64,000 nucleotides of DNA from SZUA-320 sp963707875 (GTDB taxonomy: Bacteria > Gemmatimonadota > Gemmatimonadetes > Gemmatimonadales > GWC2-71-9). This document shows positions 43,242 through 51,562 of the stretch, in pieces. The notes under the pieces are model-generated. The model saw only the letters and a program-made list of their open reading frames with translations. It made no database searches and was not told the DNA's origin. The DNA is taken from the NCBI GenBank assembly GCA_963707875.1, contig CAVPRU010000003.1, forward strand, positions 62,001 through 126,000, in the 5' to 3' direction. The position numbers were made by a program, and so were the translations under genes. Each line of letters opens with the position of its first letter. Within the stretch, counting starts at the first letter, position 1.

Positions 43242-43867
43242 GGGTAGCCCTCCACCGTGGTGGCCCGCCAGGTGCAGGCCGGATCGCCCTTGGCCCGACA
43301 GCCGTCGTGCAGCATGGCGCCCTCGAACCCGCAGGTCAGCCGGAGCAGTTCGGCGAATGCCGCTCCGTAGAAATAACAGCCTTCGCCCAGCGCCTCCGCC
43401 CGGCTCGCCATCGAATCGGTGAGCCGAGCCTCGGCCAGCGGACTCGCTGGAACCAGTTGGGCATCGAGCACCCGGGCCGAGACCCGGGCGGCTGCTTTCA
43501 CGCCCAGCCGACGGCGGAGCCCCCGGGGTGCGAGGTGAAGCAGTCGGCGGCCTAGCGGGGCCATGCCCCGCGTCGCGTACCGGGCGGTACGCCGGCCGGC
43601 ATCGGCAAAGACCAGCTGGGCATCGGCCCGCCGGCCGACCAGCCGGAATACGCTCACCGCCTCCTCGAGGGGAACCGTGCCGTGGCGCTCAGCCAGCGCA
43701 CTGAGGCGTTCGATCTGAATGGCGACCGTGTTGCTCAACCCCAGCCGCTTGGCGACCATCTCGTGCGCCAGCTCGGCCAACCCGTCATCGATGGGCGTGT
43801 CGAGGTTGCGCATCGCCTCGAGCAGGCTCAACGGGAGGATCGCGTGGATGTTGAGCGGCGTGGACAC
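43238..43867 (-). CDS. V4R-domain-like protein
   Basis: About 209 residues. The C-terminal half matches V4R-type small-molecule-binding domains, including SRAEALGEGCYFYGAAFAELLRLTCGFEGAMLHDGCRAKGDPACTWRA with the Cys cluster at the end. The N-terminal half is helical (LAELAHEMVAKRLGLSNTVAIQIERLSALAERHG) and is not recognised. Start is GTG 43867 or ATG 43813; neither has a strong ribosome-binding site. Possible redox or heme/ligand sensor; function unknown. Confidence 0.7.
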   Translation of the reverse strand: MSTPLNIHAILPLSLLEAMRNLDTPIDDGLAELAHEMVAKRLGLSNTVAIQIERLSALAERHGTVPLEEAVSVFRLVGRRADAQLVFADAGRRTARYATRGMAPLGRRLLHLAPRGLRRRLGVKAAARVSARVLDAQLVPASPLAEARLTDSMASRAEALGEGCYFYGAAFAELLRLTCGFEGAMLHDGCRAKGDPACTWRATTVEGYP

Positions 43868-43971
43868 GATGATTGGATTGGATTGCTTGGGCCGCGGGGA
43901 ACATAGTCCGGCAGGCGGACGGCAACCAGACCCAACTTGCCCCGAGCCCCGATCACCGCCATTCTCGGCCA

Positions 43972-44757
43972 ATGGCCTCCCTGCCGATTGCGGCTCTTCT
44001 GGCCGCCACCATTGCGGTGCTGGGGTGGCGATTCGCCGCCCTGACCGCCGGTGGCGCGATCACCGCCGCCGCGGTCGGCACCGCGGTCCTGTGGGGGACC
44101 GGGTGGCCGGGAGGCGCAGCCCTGCTCAGTTTCTTCCTCAGCAGTTCCGTGGTCTCCCGAGTCACCGAGCCCGCTACGCCCGGTTGGGTCGACGCCCGGG
44201 GGAACCGGCGCGATCCGGTGCAGGTTCTGGCCAACGGGGGTATCGCGCTGCTCGGCGGGCTCTGGGCCCGGCAGGATCCGAGTGGCGGACTGACGGTGGT
44301 GACCTGCTCGCTGGCCGCGGCCGCCGCCGACACCTGGGCCACGAGCCTGGGCAGCCTGAGCCGGAAGCCGCCGCGACTGATCCACACCGGGCGATCTGTC
44401 TCCCATGGCACCTCGGGCGGCGTCTCCCTCCCTGGTACCCTCGGAGGACTGGCCGGCGCCGTGCTGGTCGCCGGATCCACCGGGTGGCTGGCGGGGAGCG
44501 TCGAGTTGATCTGGCTCGCCACCACTGTGGGCTTCGTCGGAATGATGGCGGATTCTCTCCTCGGGGCTACCCTTCAGGGACGCTTCCGGTGCCCGCGCTG
44601 TGCCCAGCCAAGCGAGCGGCCCCGGCACCGGTGCGGAGCCCGAACCGAGCGGGTGGGAGGACTACCGTGGATCGGCAACGACGCCGTGAACCTGATCGCC
44701 ACCGCTCTGGCGGGGCTCGCCGGCTGGCTGGGCGCGCCATTCTTGGTGGCCTTCTGA
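43972..44757 (+). CDS. DUF92 / TMEM19-type membrane protein
   Basis: 261 residues, six to seven membrane segments. Family signature RDPVQVLANGGIALL and AAADTWATSLGSLSRKPPRLIHTGRSVSHGTSGGVSLPGTLGGLAG. The C-terminal part has Cys motifs (FRCPRCAQPSERPRHRCG). Plant relatives include the phytyl-phosphate kinase VTE6, so a lipid-phosphate kinase role is possible. First gene of the 44-49.2 kb cluster. Confidence 0.88.
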   Translation: MASLPIAALLAATIAVLGWRFAALTAGGAITAAAVGTAVLWGTGWPGGAALLSFFLSSSVVSRVTEPATPGWVDARGNRRDPVQVLANGGIALLGGLWARQDPSGGLTVVTCSLAAAAADTWATSLGSLSRKPPRLIHTGRSVSHGTSGGVSLPGTLGGLAGAVLVAGSTGWLAGSVELIWLATTVGFVGMMADSLLGATLQGRFRCPRCAQPSERPRHRCGARTERVGGLPWIGNDAVNLIATALAGLAGWLGAPFLVAF

Positions 44758-45134
44758 TGGTCACGGCCTGTGCCGGAGGGAGCCGGATCCTCAGCTCTGG
44801 CGACGACACCTCTTCCGGGCGGAGCGACGGGTCGCCCAGGCTGATTGGCGAATGGGAGACCACGCTGGTGGTCTCTGCCGGCGGTGACCTGCAGACGTGG
44901 ACCACCAACTGGCGGTTCGAGGCCTCCGGAAGCTGCCGCTTCCGGCAGACGATCCGGTCCGTTCTGTCCGGCACCCGGGAGGAGTTGAGGCTCTGTGCCT
45001 GGGTCACGACCAACGGCGAGGCCCGGATCACCTTCTCCGACAATGGGCAACTGCGGCAGATACCGTATTCCTTTCCCGGAGGCGACACCAGCCGGATGAT
45101 CTTCGAAGGCCTTATCTACCAGCGAATCGGCTGA
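44667..45134 (+). CDS. Small lipoprotein of unknown function
   Basis: 155 residues from GTG 44667, which has GGAGG six bases upstream; this start is inside the DUF92 gene, a 91-base overlap. The N-terminus is arginine-rich, then AILGGLLMVTAC forms a lipoprotein signal. An ATG at 44757 would leave too short a signal. The mature part has a small beta domain (LIGEWETTLVVSAGGDLQTWTTNWRFEASGSCRFRQTIRS...EARITFSDNG) like lipocalin-type carriers. Not recognised. Three bases separate its stop from the next gene. Confidence 0.72.
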   Translation: MDRQRRREPDRHRSGGARRLAGRAILGGLLMVTACAGGSRILSSGDDTSSGRSDGSPRLIGEWETTLVVSAGGDLQTWTTNWRFEASGSCRFRQTIRSVLSGTREELRLCAWVTTNGEARITFSDNGQLRQIPYSFPGGDTSRMIFEGLIYQRIG

Positions 45135-45137
45135 CTG

Positions 45138-46352
45138 ATGCCCCACCCCAACCTCCTGGTGATCGGCGCCGGGCCGGCCGGTGCGGCCACCGCCGCCCGC
45201 GCCGCGGCCGCTGGCCTCCGGGTCACCCTGGTCGATCGCGCCCGGTTCCCTCGGGACAAGCCCTGCGCCGAATATCTGTCGCCCGAAACGGTGCGCCAAC
45301 TCGATCTGCTCGACGCACTCCCCCCCGCAGTTCGCTCGGCCGGGCACGTCCTGGCCGGCACCACGGTGCACGGTCCCGGCGGGGCCCAGCTGACTGGGCT
45401 CTTCGCGCAAGTCGGGTCCGCTCGTCACGGGCCTCGTCCCGCGGGCCTTGCCCTGCCCAGAATGATCCTCGATGCCGCCATTCTGGACGTGGCCCGCGGG
45501 CGCGGCGCGGAAGTTCGGGAGGGCCTTGCGCTCGAACAGCTGCTCTACCACCGCGGTACCGTCGCGGGCGGGGTGTTCCGGACCAGGGAGGGACGGCTGG
45601 AGACGATCTCGGCGCGGCTCACGGTCGGCGCGGACGGGATCCGATCCCGGGTGGCCCGGCAGATCGGCGGATACCGCACGGGCTCCCCGAGCCGACTGGC
45701 CTTCGTCGGACACCTGGACGGTGTCCCGGACCTCACCGACCGGGCTGAAATGCACGTCGGCGCCGAGGGCTACGTCGGGATCAACCCGCTCGGCGGCGCG
45801 CGGGCCAACGTCTCCGCCGTCGTCCCGACGGCGCTCTCGGCAAGCGCCTCCGGTCGGCCGGAGGAGTATTTCCGCCAGATGGTGACCAGTTTCCCAGCGC
45901 TGCGTCACCGCCTTGCCCGAACCGAGGTGGTCCGCGCCGTCATGGTCACCGGACCGTTCGGTGGCCGGGCCCGGCGACTGGTGGCCGGGGGCGCGCTACT
46001 GGTCGGCGATGCGGCCGAGTTCTTCGATCCGTTCACCGGCGAAGGGATCTGCACTGCGCTCCGCAGCGCCACCCTGGCGGTCGACACTGCCCTCGAAGCC
46101 CTCGCCAGCCCGGGGCTGGTGGCCCGGCCGCGGCTGGCCGCCTATGCTCGAGCCCACCGCCGGGCCTTTGCCGGGAAGCGGGTGGTGGAGCGGTTGATCG
46201 GCTATGCCATGTTCACCCCCCGGCTGTTCGACCGTGCGGTCGAGCGGATCGAGCGGCGCGGCTGGTCCCACACCCTGATCGGGGTGACCGGCGACATGCT
46301 GCCGCCGGGCCTGGTCCTCAACCCCCGCTTCCTGACCGGATTGGTGCTTTGA
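45138..46352 (+). CDS. FAD-dependent oxidoreductase, geranylgeranyl reductase-like
   Basis: 404 residues. Dinucleotide fold LLVIGAGPAGAATAARAAAAGLRVTLVDRARFPRDKPCAEYLSPE, ADGIRSRVAR motif, and GGALLVGDAAEFFDPFTGEGICTALRSA near the C-terminus. These are shared by group A flavin monooxygenases, geranylgeranyl reductases and halogenase-like enzymes. The KPC motif favours the geranylgeranyl-reductase-like group. Ends TGATG-coupled to the flavin reductase. Confidence 0.9.
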   Translation: MPHPNLLVIGAGPAGAATAARAAAAGLRVTLVDRARFPRDKPCAEYLSPETVRQLDLLDALPPAVRSAGHVLAGTTVHGPGGAQLTGLFAQVGSARHGPRPAGLALPRMILDAAILDVARGRGAEVREGLALEQLLYHRGTVAGGVFRTREGRLETISARLTVGADGIRSRVARQIGGYRTGSPSRLAFVGHLDGVPDLTDRAEMHVGAEGYVGINPLGGARANVSAVVPTALSASASGRPEEYFRQMVTSFPALRHRLARTEVVRAVMVTGPFGGRARRLVAGGALLVGDAAEFFDPFTGEGICTALRSATLAVDTALEALASPGLVARPRLAAYARAHRRAFAGKRVVERLIGYAMFTPRLFDRAVERIERRGWSHTLIGVTGDMLPPGLVLNPRFLTGLVL

Positions 46353-46834
46353 TGAGTGGATTCGATCCGGCCCGATTCCGGGAGCTGTGTGGACGATTCG
46401 CCACTGGCGTCGCCGTGGTAACCACGGTGGATGCAGAGAGTCGCCCTATGGGGATGACCATCAACAGTTTCACTTCGGTGTCGCTGTCGCCGGCCCTGGT
46501 GTCCCTGAACATCGACCACTCGGCGGACCTGCACCGCCTCCTGACGAGTACCGCCCGGTTCGCGGTCAACATGCTGCAGAGCGGTCAGGAGAGCCTGGCC
46601 CGCAACTTTGCCGAGTCGCTTCCTGACCGATTCGACGGCCTCGGCTGGGAATTGAGCGCTCGAGGGAACCCGGTGCTCGACGGCATTCTCGCCGTGATCG
46701 AGTGCGACAGCCACGCTCGTTTCGCGGCCGGCGACCACACGATCGTGGTGGGCCAGGTCGTGGCGGGAACCACCTTCCCCGGCCGCCCGCTGGTCTACTT
46801 CCGCGGCGGTTACCACGACCCCGGGTTGGGATGA
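46352..46834 (+). CDS. Flavin reductase (HpaC-like)
   Basis: 160 residues. Flavin reductase-like FMN-binding split barrel: RFATGVAVVTTVDAESRPMGMTINSFTSVSLSPALVSLNI and DHTIVVGQVV, all family hallmarks. Likely supplies reduced flavin to a monooxygenase in the cluster. Start ATG overlaps the previous stop (TGATG) and its stop overlaps the methyltransferase start (ATGA). Confidence 0.93.
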   Translation: MSGFDPARFRELCGRFATGVAVVTTVDAESRPMGMTINSFTSVSLSPALVSLNIDHSADLHRLLTSTARFAVNMLQSGQESLARNFAESLPDRFDGLGWELSARGNPVLDGILAVIECDSHARFAAGDHTIVVGQVVAGTTFPGRPLVYFRGGYHDPGLG

Positions 46835-47523
46835 ACCAGCTCGGCGTCTCCCCGATCGGCCGGGAGTTGCTCGACGATCCCCAGGCTGACCCCGACCGGG
46901 TCCGCACCTCGCTGGGGAACATCCAGCACGCCAATCGCTGGCTGGGCGGCTATGCCGCCATCCGTTTCGGCCTCGACCGCCTGCTGCCCTTGCCTGCCGA
47001 CCGACCCCTGACGCTGCTCGACGTGGGGACCGGGGCCGGTGATGTTCCCCTGATGCTGACCGAGTGGGCCAGGCGCCGGGGCATTGCCCTCCGCCCGATG
47101 GGCCTGGAGCGAAGCTGGACCGCCGCCCGGCTCGCGGCCGCGGCGGGGGTGCCCCTGATCCACGGCTGCGGTGGGGCCCTCCCGGTGGGGGATCGGGCGG
47201 TGGACCTGGTGGTGGTGAGCCAGCTGGCCCATCACCTCGATCCGGCAGGCTGCGTTGCCTTGTTCCGGGAAGCCGATCGGATCGCCCGCCACGGCGTGGT
47301 GGTGGCGGACCTTCGGCGCTCCCCACTCGCGGGCCTTGGGTTCCGGGTCGCCGGTCGTCTGTTGCGTTTCGATGACGACACGCTGCGGGACGGGGTGATC
47401 TCCCTGCGCCGCGGGTTCACCAGGGGGCGGCTCGCCCGGCTGCTGGAGGAGGCAGAGATCAAGGGGGCCCGAGTGTATCACCGGCCGGGGGCCCGCCTGG
47501 TCGCCTGCTGGAGGCGGTCGTGA
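46831..47523 (+). CDS. Class I SAM-dependent methyltransferase
   Basis: 230 residues. SAM motif I TLLDVGTGAGDVPLMLTEWA, motif with GGALPVGDRAVDLVVVSQLAHHLD and a late VVADLRRSPLAGLGFRVAGRLL. The N-terminal PIGRELLDDPQADPDRVRTSLGNIQHANRWLGG pattern resembles methyltransferases found beside type III polyketide synthases; this comparison is from memory. It overlaps both neighbours. Confidence 0.9.
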   Translation: MNQLGVSPIGRELLDDPQADPDRVRTSLGNIQHANRWLGGYAAIRFGLDRLLPLPADRPLTLLDVGTGAGDVPLMLTEWARRRGIALRPMGLERSWTAARLAAAAGVPLIHGCGGALPVGDRAVDLVVVSQLAHHLDPAGCVALFREADRIARHGVVVADLRRSPLAGLGFRVAGRLLRFDDDTLRDGVISLRRGFTRGRLARLLEEAEIKGARVYHRPGARLVACWRRS

Positions 47524-47984
47524 TGCGAACGGTGGACGAGACCCTGGTGGCCGCCCCACCCGATCGGGTCTATGCCCTCGCGGTCGACGTGGAGCGATGG
47601 CCCCACCATCTGCCCCACTATCGATGGGTCCGGTTCCACCAGGGCAGCGCCCGCAACGGGGTGGTGGAAATGGCCGCCTGGCGCCCGTTCGGACCGTTCA
47701 AATGGCCCACCTGGTGGAAATCGGAGATGCGGGCCGACCCCGAGGCTCGGGAGGTCCGGTATCGGCATGTCGGGGGCATCACCACCGGCATGGAGGTGCT
47801 CTGGCGCGTCACGCCGCACGCGAGCGGCAGCCACGTCCATCTGCTCCACGAATGGGACGGCCCGGCCTGGCCACTGATCCGCCGACCCGCGGCCGACTGG
47901 GTGATCGGACCGGTCTTTGTCCACGGCATCGCCTCACGGACCCTCGCGGGGATTGCCCGCGCGGCGGAGAAGAACGATGGCTGA
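47523..47984 (+). CDS. SRPBCC-family protein (polyketide cyclase-like)
   Basis: About 153 residues from ATG 47523 (TGATG with the methyltransferase stop). START/polyketide-cyclase fold: VDETLVAAPPDRVYALAVDVERWPHHLPHYRWVRF, VVEMAAWRPFGPFKWPTWWKSEM, EVLWRVTPHASGSHVHLLHEWDGPAWPLI. It could act as an aromatase/cyclase or as a lipid carrier such as CoQ10-type START proteins. Its stop lies 8 bases past the start of the ketosynthase gene. Confidence 0.85.
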   Translation: MRTVDETLVAAPPDRVYALAVDVERWPHHLPHYRWVRFHQGSARNGVVEMAAWRPFGPFKWPTWWKSEMRADPEAREVRYRHVGGITTGMEVLWRVTPHASGSHVHLLHEWDGPAWPLIRRPAADWVIGPVFVHGIASRTLAGIARAAEKNDG

Positions 47985-49230
47985 GACGCGTCGGGTGGTG
48001 ATCACCGGGATCGGGACCCTGTCCCCCCTCGGGATCGGCAAGGAGGCGCTGTGGAGCGGTCTGAAGGCGAGCCGGTCCGCCGTCGGTCTGCTGACCCGGT
48101 TCGACCCGGAGCCGTTCCGGTCCCGGATGGCGGGAGAGGTCGCCGGGTTCGAGCCGGCTGACTGGATGGAGGCCAAGCGGGCCCGACGGTTGGACCGCTG
48201 CAGCCAGTTTTCACTGGTGGCCGCCCGGCAGGCGCTGGCCGACGCCGGGGTTGACCTGGCCGCAGAGGATCGGGACCGGGTGGGGGCGATGATGGGCACC
48301 GCGCTGGGCGGTGTCAGCCATGCCGAGCGGGAGCATGGGAAGTTCCTGGCCGCCGGTTTGCGTGGAGTGGATCCGGGACTCGCCCTCACCGTGTTTGCCG
48401 GGGCCGCCAGCTGCAACCTCGCCATCGAGTTCGGGATCACCGGCCCCAACCTGACCAACGGGATGAGCTGTGCGTCGGGCACCATCGCGATCGGTGAAGC
48501 CTGGCGGGCGATCGGTCGCGGAGAGGCGGACCTGATGCTGGCCGGTGGGGCTGAGGCGCCGCTGGCGCCGCTCACCTTCGGGGCCTTTTCGATCATCCGT
48601 GCCATGTCAACCCGGAACCATGATCCGGCGGGCGCCAGCCGCCCTTTCGATCGGGACCGCGACGGGTTCGTGATGGCGGAGGGCGCGGCCGTCCTGGTGC
48701 TGGAGGAACGGAGCCGGGCGCTGGCCCGGGGAGCTCCTATCTACCTGGAGATCTGCGGCTACGGACAGACCAACGACGCCTGGCACATGACCGCCCCGCG
48801 ACCGGACGGCAGCCAGGCGGCGCGGGCCATGCGCCTCGCGCTGGCCGATGGGCATACCCGCACCCACGAGGTCGGCTACCTCAACGCCCACGGCTCGTCG
48901 ACCCCGCTCAACGATCCGACCGAGACCGACGCGATCAAGCAGGTCTTCGGGGATCACGCGGCTCGGCTGCCGATCAGCGGCACCAAGGGCTACTACGGCC
49001 ACGCGCTGGGCGCCAGCGGCGCGATCGAAGGCGCCATCTGCGCCCTGGCCAGTACCCACCGCTGGTTGCCGCCCACCGTCAACCTGGAGACCCCTGACCC
49101 GGCCTGCGACCTGGACTATCTGCCCGAGCAGGGGCGGGAGGCCGACCCCGAGTACCTGCTCAGCAACTCCTTCGGTTTCGGAGGGGTCAACGCCACCCTG
49201 CTCCTCCGCCGGGATGGTCCCACGGCTTGA
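47977..49230 (+). CDS. Beta-ketoacyl-ACP synthase II-like ketosynthase
   Basis: 417 residues from ATG 47977. Thiolase-fold ketosynthase with complete Cys-His-His triad: SCASGTIAIG (Cys), LNAHGSSTPLNDPTETDAIKQ (His), GTKGYYGHALGASGAIEGAI (His), and NSFGFGGVNATLLL at the end. FabF-type by overall motif set. No malonyl transferase, ketoreductase or ACP is near, so it is unlikely to be the housekeeping fabF of a fab cluster. Last gene of the seven-gene set. Confidence 0.92.
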   Translation: MAETRRVVITGIGTLSPLGIGKEALWSGLKASRSAVGLLTRFDPEPFRSRMAGEVAGFEPADWMEAKRARRLDRCSQFSLVAARQALADAGVDLAAEDRDRVGAMMGTALGGVSHAEREHGKFLAAGLRGVDPGLALTVFAGAASCNLAIEFGITGPNLTNGMSCASGTIAIGEAWRAIGRGEADLMLAGGAEAPLAPLTFGAFSIIRAMSTRNHDPAGASRPFDRDRDGFVMAEGAAVLVLEERSRALARGAPIYLEICGYGQTNDAWHMTAPRPDGSQAARAMRLALADGHTRTHEVGYLNAHGSSTPLNDPTETDAIKQVFGDHAARLPISGTKGYYGHALGASGAIEGAICALASTHRWLPPTVNLETPDPACDLDYLPEQGREADPEYLLSNSFGFGGVNATLLLRRDGPTA

Positions 49231-49282
49231 CTCCGGCGAGCAGCGGGTGAGTTTAGGGTCTCCCACTCCTACTGAGGTCTCC

Positions 49283-49966
49283 ATGCCGCTCTCCCGTCGC
49301 ATCCTGGCCGAGGCCATCGGCACCTTCGGTCTGGTATTCTTCTGCTGCGGAGTCATCGTCGCCGGTGCCCTGCCCAACACCGGTATCGGGCTGATGAGCG
49401 TCGCGCTGGCGCAGGCCCTGGCTCTCGCGGTCCTGGTAAGCTCGTTCATGAACATCTCCGGCGCCCATTTCAATCCTGCGGTCACCCTTGGCTTCCTGGT
49501 CGTGGGCCGGATCCGGCCGGGGCCGGCCGGGGCCTACCTCCTGGCACAATTGGTGGGAGCCGTGGCGGGCGCCTGGCTGGTCAATGCGCTGATGCCTGGA
49601 CCGGTGGTCCAGCTGGCGGCTCTTGGGACTCCGATGCTGCAGAATGGCATCGCGCTCGGCACCGCGGTCGGGGTAGAGGCCGTCCTGACGTTCTTCCTGA
49701 TGTCAGCGTTCTACGGGACGGTCGTCGCGCCGACGGCACCGGCGGTGGGTGGCTTTGGGATCGGCCTGGTGATGTTCTTCGGCATCATGGTGGGTGGACC
49801 ACTGACCGGGGCTGCGGTGAATCCGGCGCGGGCCTTGGGCCCCGCGCTGATCAGCGGCAACTGGATCGGCCATGTGGTCTACTGGATCGGACCGCTGGTC
49901 GGCGCGGTGGTCGCGGCGGTGGTCTGGGAGCGGGGGCTGATGGACCGGAAGGCGGTCGAGGCGTAG
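49283..49966 (+). CDS. MIP-family aquaporin
   Basis: 227 residues with six membrane segments and both NPA motifs (GAHFNPAVTLGFL and GAAVNPARALGPAL). FFCCGVIVAG in TM1. Start ATG 49283 with GAGG upstream. Aquaporins sometimes take part in arsenite flow when next to ars genes (AqpS), and ACR3 lies just downstream on the other strand, but the selectivity cannot be set from this sequence. A 3' fragment of a second copy is at 51563-51741. Confidence 0.93.
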   Translation: MPLSRRILAEAIGTFGLVFFCCGVIVAGALPNTGIGLMSVALAQALALAVLVSSFMNISGAHFNPAVTLGFLVVGRIRPGPAGAYLLAQLVGAVAGAWLVNALMPGPVVQLAALGTPMLQNGIALGTAVGVEAVLTFFLMSAFYGTVVAPTAPAVGGFGIGLVMFFGIMVGGPLTGAAVNPARALGPALISGNWIGHVVYWIGPLVGAVVAAVVWERGLMDRKAVEA

Positions 49967-50021
49967 CCCTCGACCGGGATCAGTCGGTGCGGGTTCGTCG
50001 GGCCCGTACCAGCAGCGAGAC
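49788..50021. repeat. Left copy of diverged direct repeat (aquaporin 3' end + ccmD tail)
   Basis: About 230 bases that align with 51563-51800: the aquaporin segment from the second NPA motif to its stop, a short spacer, and the last dozen codons of ccmD (TCAGTCGGTGCGGG shared). Estimated identity is roughly 75-80 percent by eye, with a small gap. The copies flank the ACR3 insert. Confidence 0.75.
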
Positions 50022-50153
50022 CAGATCACCCAGGTGGTAGAGTGCCGTCGCGTCCCCGCGGGAGTCGATGCCCAGTCGCACGCACTGCAGCCCCGGGAGG
50101 TTGGCATGGACGTCGGAGAGGAACACGACGACCGCGTCTGGCTGTTCGCTCAT
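49980..50153 (-). pseudogene. Chimeric ORF: metallophosphoesterase N-terminus fused to CcmD tail
   Basis: 57 codons. The first about 45 residues read AVVVFLSDVHANLPGLQCVRLGIDSRGDATALYHLGDLV, the first metal motif and GD motif of a calcineurin-like phosphoesterase. The last about 12 residues (SLLVRARRTRTD) match the CcmD C-terminus (SLVVRARRARTD). ATG overlaps the ACR3 stop as ATGA, so it was the next gene of an ars operon before a deletion joined it to a ccmD copy. Without the remaining His/Asp motifs it cannot be an active phosphoesterase. Confidence 0.75.
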
Positions 50154-51277
50154 GTCTCGGCCTCTCCCGCACGGCCGCCCTCGATCCCCCCGGGCACCGC
50201 GCAGTTCGAGAGGGCCACAAGTTCGGCCGGCTCGTCGGGGAAATACCGAGCCCGCCAGCGCAGTGCGACGTTCACCAGGCCGATCAGGACCGGAACCTCC
50301 ACCAGGGGACCGATCACCGCCGCGAAAGCGGCACCGTGCGCGATGCCGAACGTCGCGATGGCCACGGCGATAGCGAGCTCGAAGTTGTTGGAAGCTGCGG
50401 TGAACGACAGTGTGGTCGTCTTCCGGTAGTCGGCCCCGAATCTCCGGCTCATGAAGAACGTCACGGTGAACATCACAACGAAGTAGATCAGCAAGGGCAC
50501 GGCGATGCGGAATACACCCAGCGGCTGCTGGAGGATCGCCCTACCCTGGATTGAGAACATCACCACGATGGTGAACAGGAGCGCCACCAGCGTGAGGGGC
50601 GCGATCCGGGGCACGAACTCGGCGTGGTACCAGGCCTTTCCCTTCAGTTGCACGCCCACGAAGCGGGTCGCCATGCCGGCGAGGAAGGGGATCCCCAGGT
50701 AGACGAAGACGCTGCGGGCGATTTCGCCCATCGTGATGTCGACCACCGCCCCCTCGAGGTCGAGCCATCCGGGCATGACGGTGATAAAGAACCACGCGTA
50801 GACGCTGAAGAAAAGCACCTGGAACACCGAGTTGAACGCCACCAGGCCGGCGGCGTACTCCGGGTCACCATCCGCCAGGTCGTTCCAGACGATGACCATG
50901 GCGATGCAGCGCGCCAGCCCGATCAGGATCAGGCCGATCATGTATTCGGGATAGTCGCGCAGGAATGCCACTGCCAGGCCGAACATCAGCAACGGCCCCA
51001 AGATCCAGTTCTGGAACAGAGACAGGCCCAGCACCTTCCCGTCCCGGAAAACGTCCCCCAGGTCCTCGTAGCGAACCTTGGCCAGTGGTGGATACATCAT
51101 GAGGATGAGCCCGATCGCGATGGGAAGCGACGTGGTCCCCACCTGGGTGCGCTCGTTCAGCGCCCGTACCGCCTCAGGCCAGAAGTACCCCAATGCCACG
51201 CCGGCAGCCATGGCCAAGAAGATCCACAGGGTGAGGAACCGATCCAGAAAGGATAGCTTCTTCTTCGTCGTCCTCAT
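50150..51277 (-). CDS. acr3: ACR3-family arsenite efflux permease
   Basis: 375 residues, ten membrane segments. Start ATG 51277 (MRTTKKKLSFLDRFLTLWIF). ACR3 hallmarks: ARCIAMVIVWNDLADGDPEYAAGLVAFNSVFQ with the essential Cys in TM4, and TLSFTAASNNFELAIAVAIATFGI. Exports As(OH)3 from the cell. Its start overlaps the stop of an ArsD remnant. Codon use and sequence feel slightly different from the surrounding ccm genes, in line with a recently joined cassette. Confidence 0.95.
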   Translation of the reverse strand: MRTTKKKLSFLDRFLTLWIFLAMAAGVALGYFWPEAVRALNERTQVGTTSLPIAIGLILMMYPPLAKVRYEDLGDVFRDGKVLGLSLFQNWILGPLLMFGLAVAFLRDYPEYMIGLILIGLARCIAMVIVWNDLADGDPEYAAGLVAFNSVFQVLFFSVYAWFFITVMPGWLDLEGAVVDITMGEIARSVFVYLGIPFLAGMATRFVGVQLKGKAWYHAEFVPRIAPLTLVALLFTIVVMFSIQGRAILQQPLGVFRIAVPLLIYFVVMFTVTFFMSRRFGADYRKTTTLSFTAASNNFELAIAVAIATFGIAHGAAFAAVIGPLVEVPVLIGLVNVALRWRARYFPDEPAELVALSNCAVPGGIEGGRAGEAET

Positions 51278-51402
51278 GCGATGGAATCCATGGTGGCAGC
51301 GGCAGTAAACCGCACCAGATTCTGGTCCACCTCCGGACCGCAGACGCCCGTCGAACAGCACGTTGCGGGGCCGAACACCCTCAATGTCCCGCTTGACTCC
51401 AT
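51274..51402 (-). pseudogene. arsD: ArsD N-terminal remnant or mini-ArsD
   Basis: 42 codons: MESSGTLRVFGPATCCSTGVC then GPEVDQNLVRFTAAATMDSIA. ArsD, the arsenite metallochaperone, has Cys12, Cys13 and Cys18 in CCSTGVCG; all three are present. Full ArsD is about 120 residues, so two thirds are missing. The stop overlaps the ACR3 start as ATGA, which means a clean in-frame deletion or a short functional peptide. I score it as a remnant, with a mini-protein possible. Too short for most gene finders. Confidence 0.8.
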
Positions 51403-51465
51403 GTTGGCACCATGCTTTCCATATCGAGGCCAGCCCGGAATCGCGCCAAGGGCCTGGAAGGCCCT

Positions 51466-51482
51466 CAGCAGTTTGACTGCTG
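51466..51482. repeat. Dyad upstream of the arsD remnant
   Basis: CAGCAGT (51466-51472) and ACTGCTG (51476-51482) are perfect arms with a three-base spacer, 64 bases upstream of the arsD-remnant start. It could be a repressor site. No ATCAA-N6-TTGAT box is present here. Confidence 0.45.
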
Positions 51483-51562
51483 GCGGCGTGCTGCGTGACG
51501 CGAGTATTGCGAATTATGTCAGCCTGGACTGATATGTCCAGCGCGACCGTCCGCCTCGAAAC

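Noticed and set aside
49703..50107. Minus-strand open frame downstream of the aquaporin
   Set aside because: Its translation lacks domains and it overlaps the aquaporin end; the real content there is the chimeric phosphoesterase/ccmD frame.
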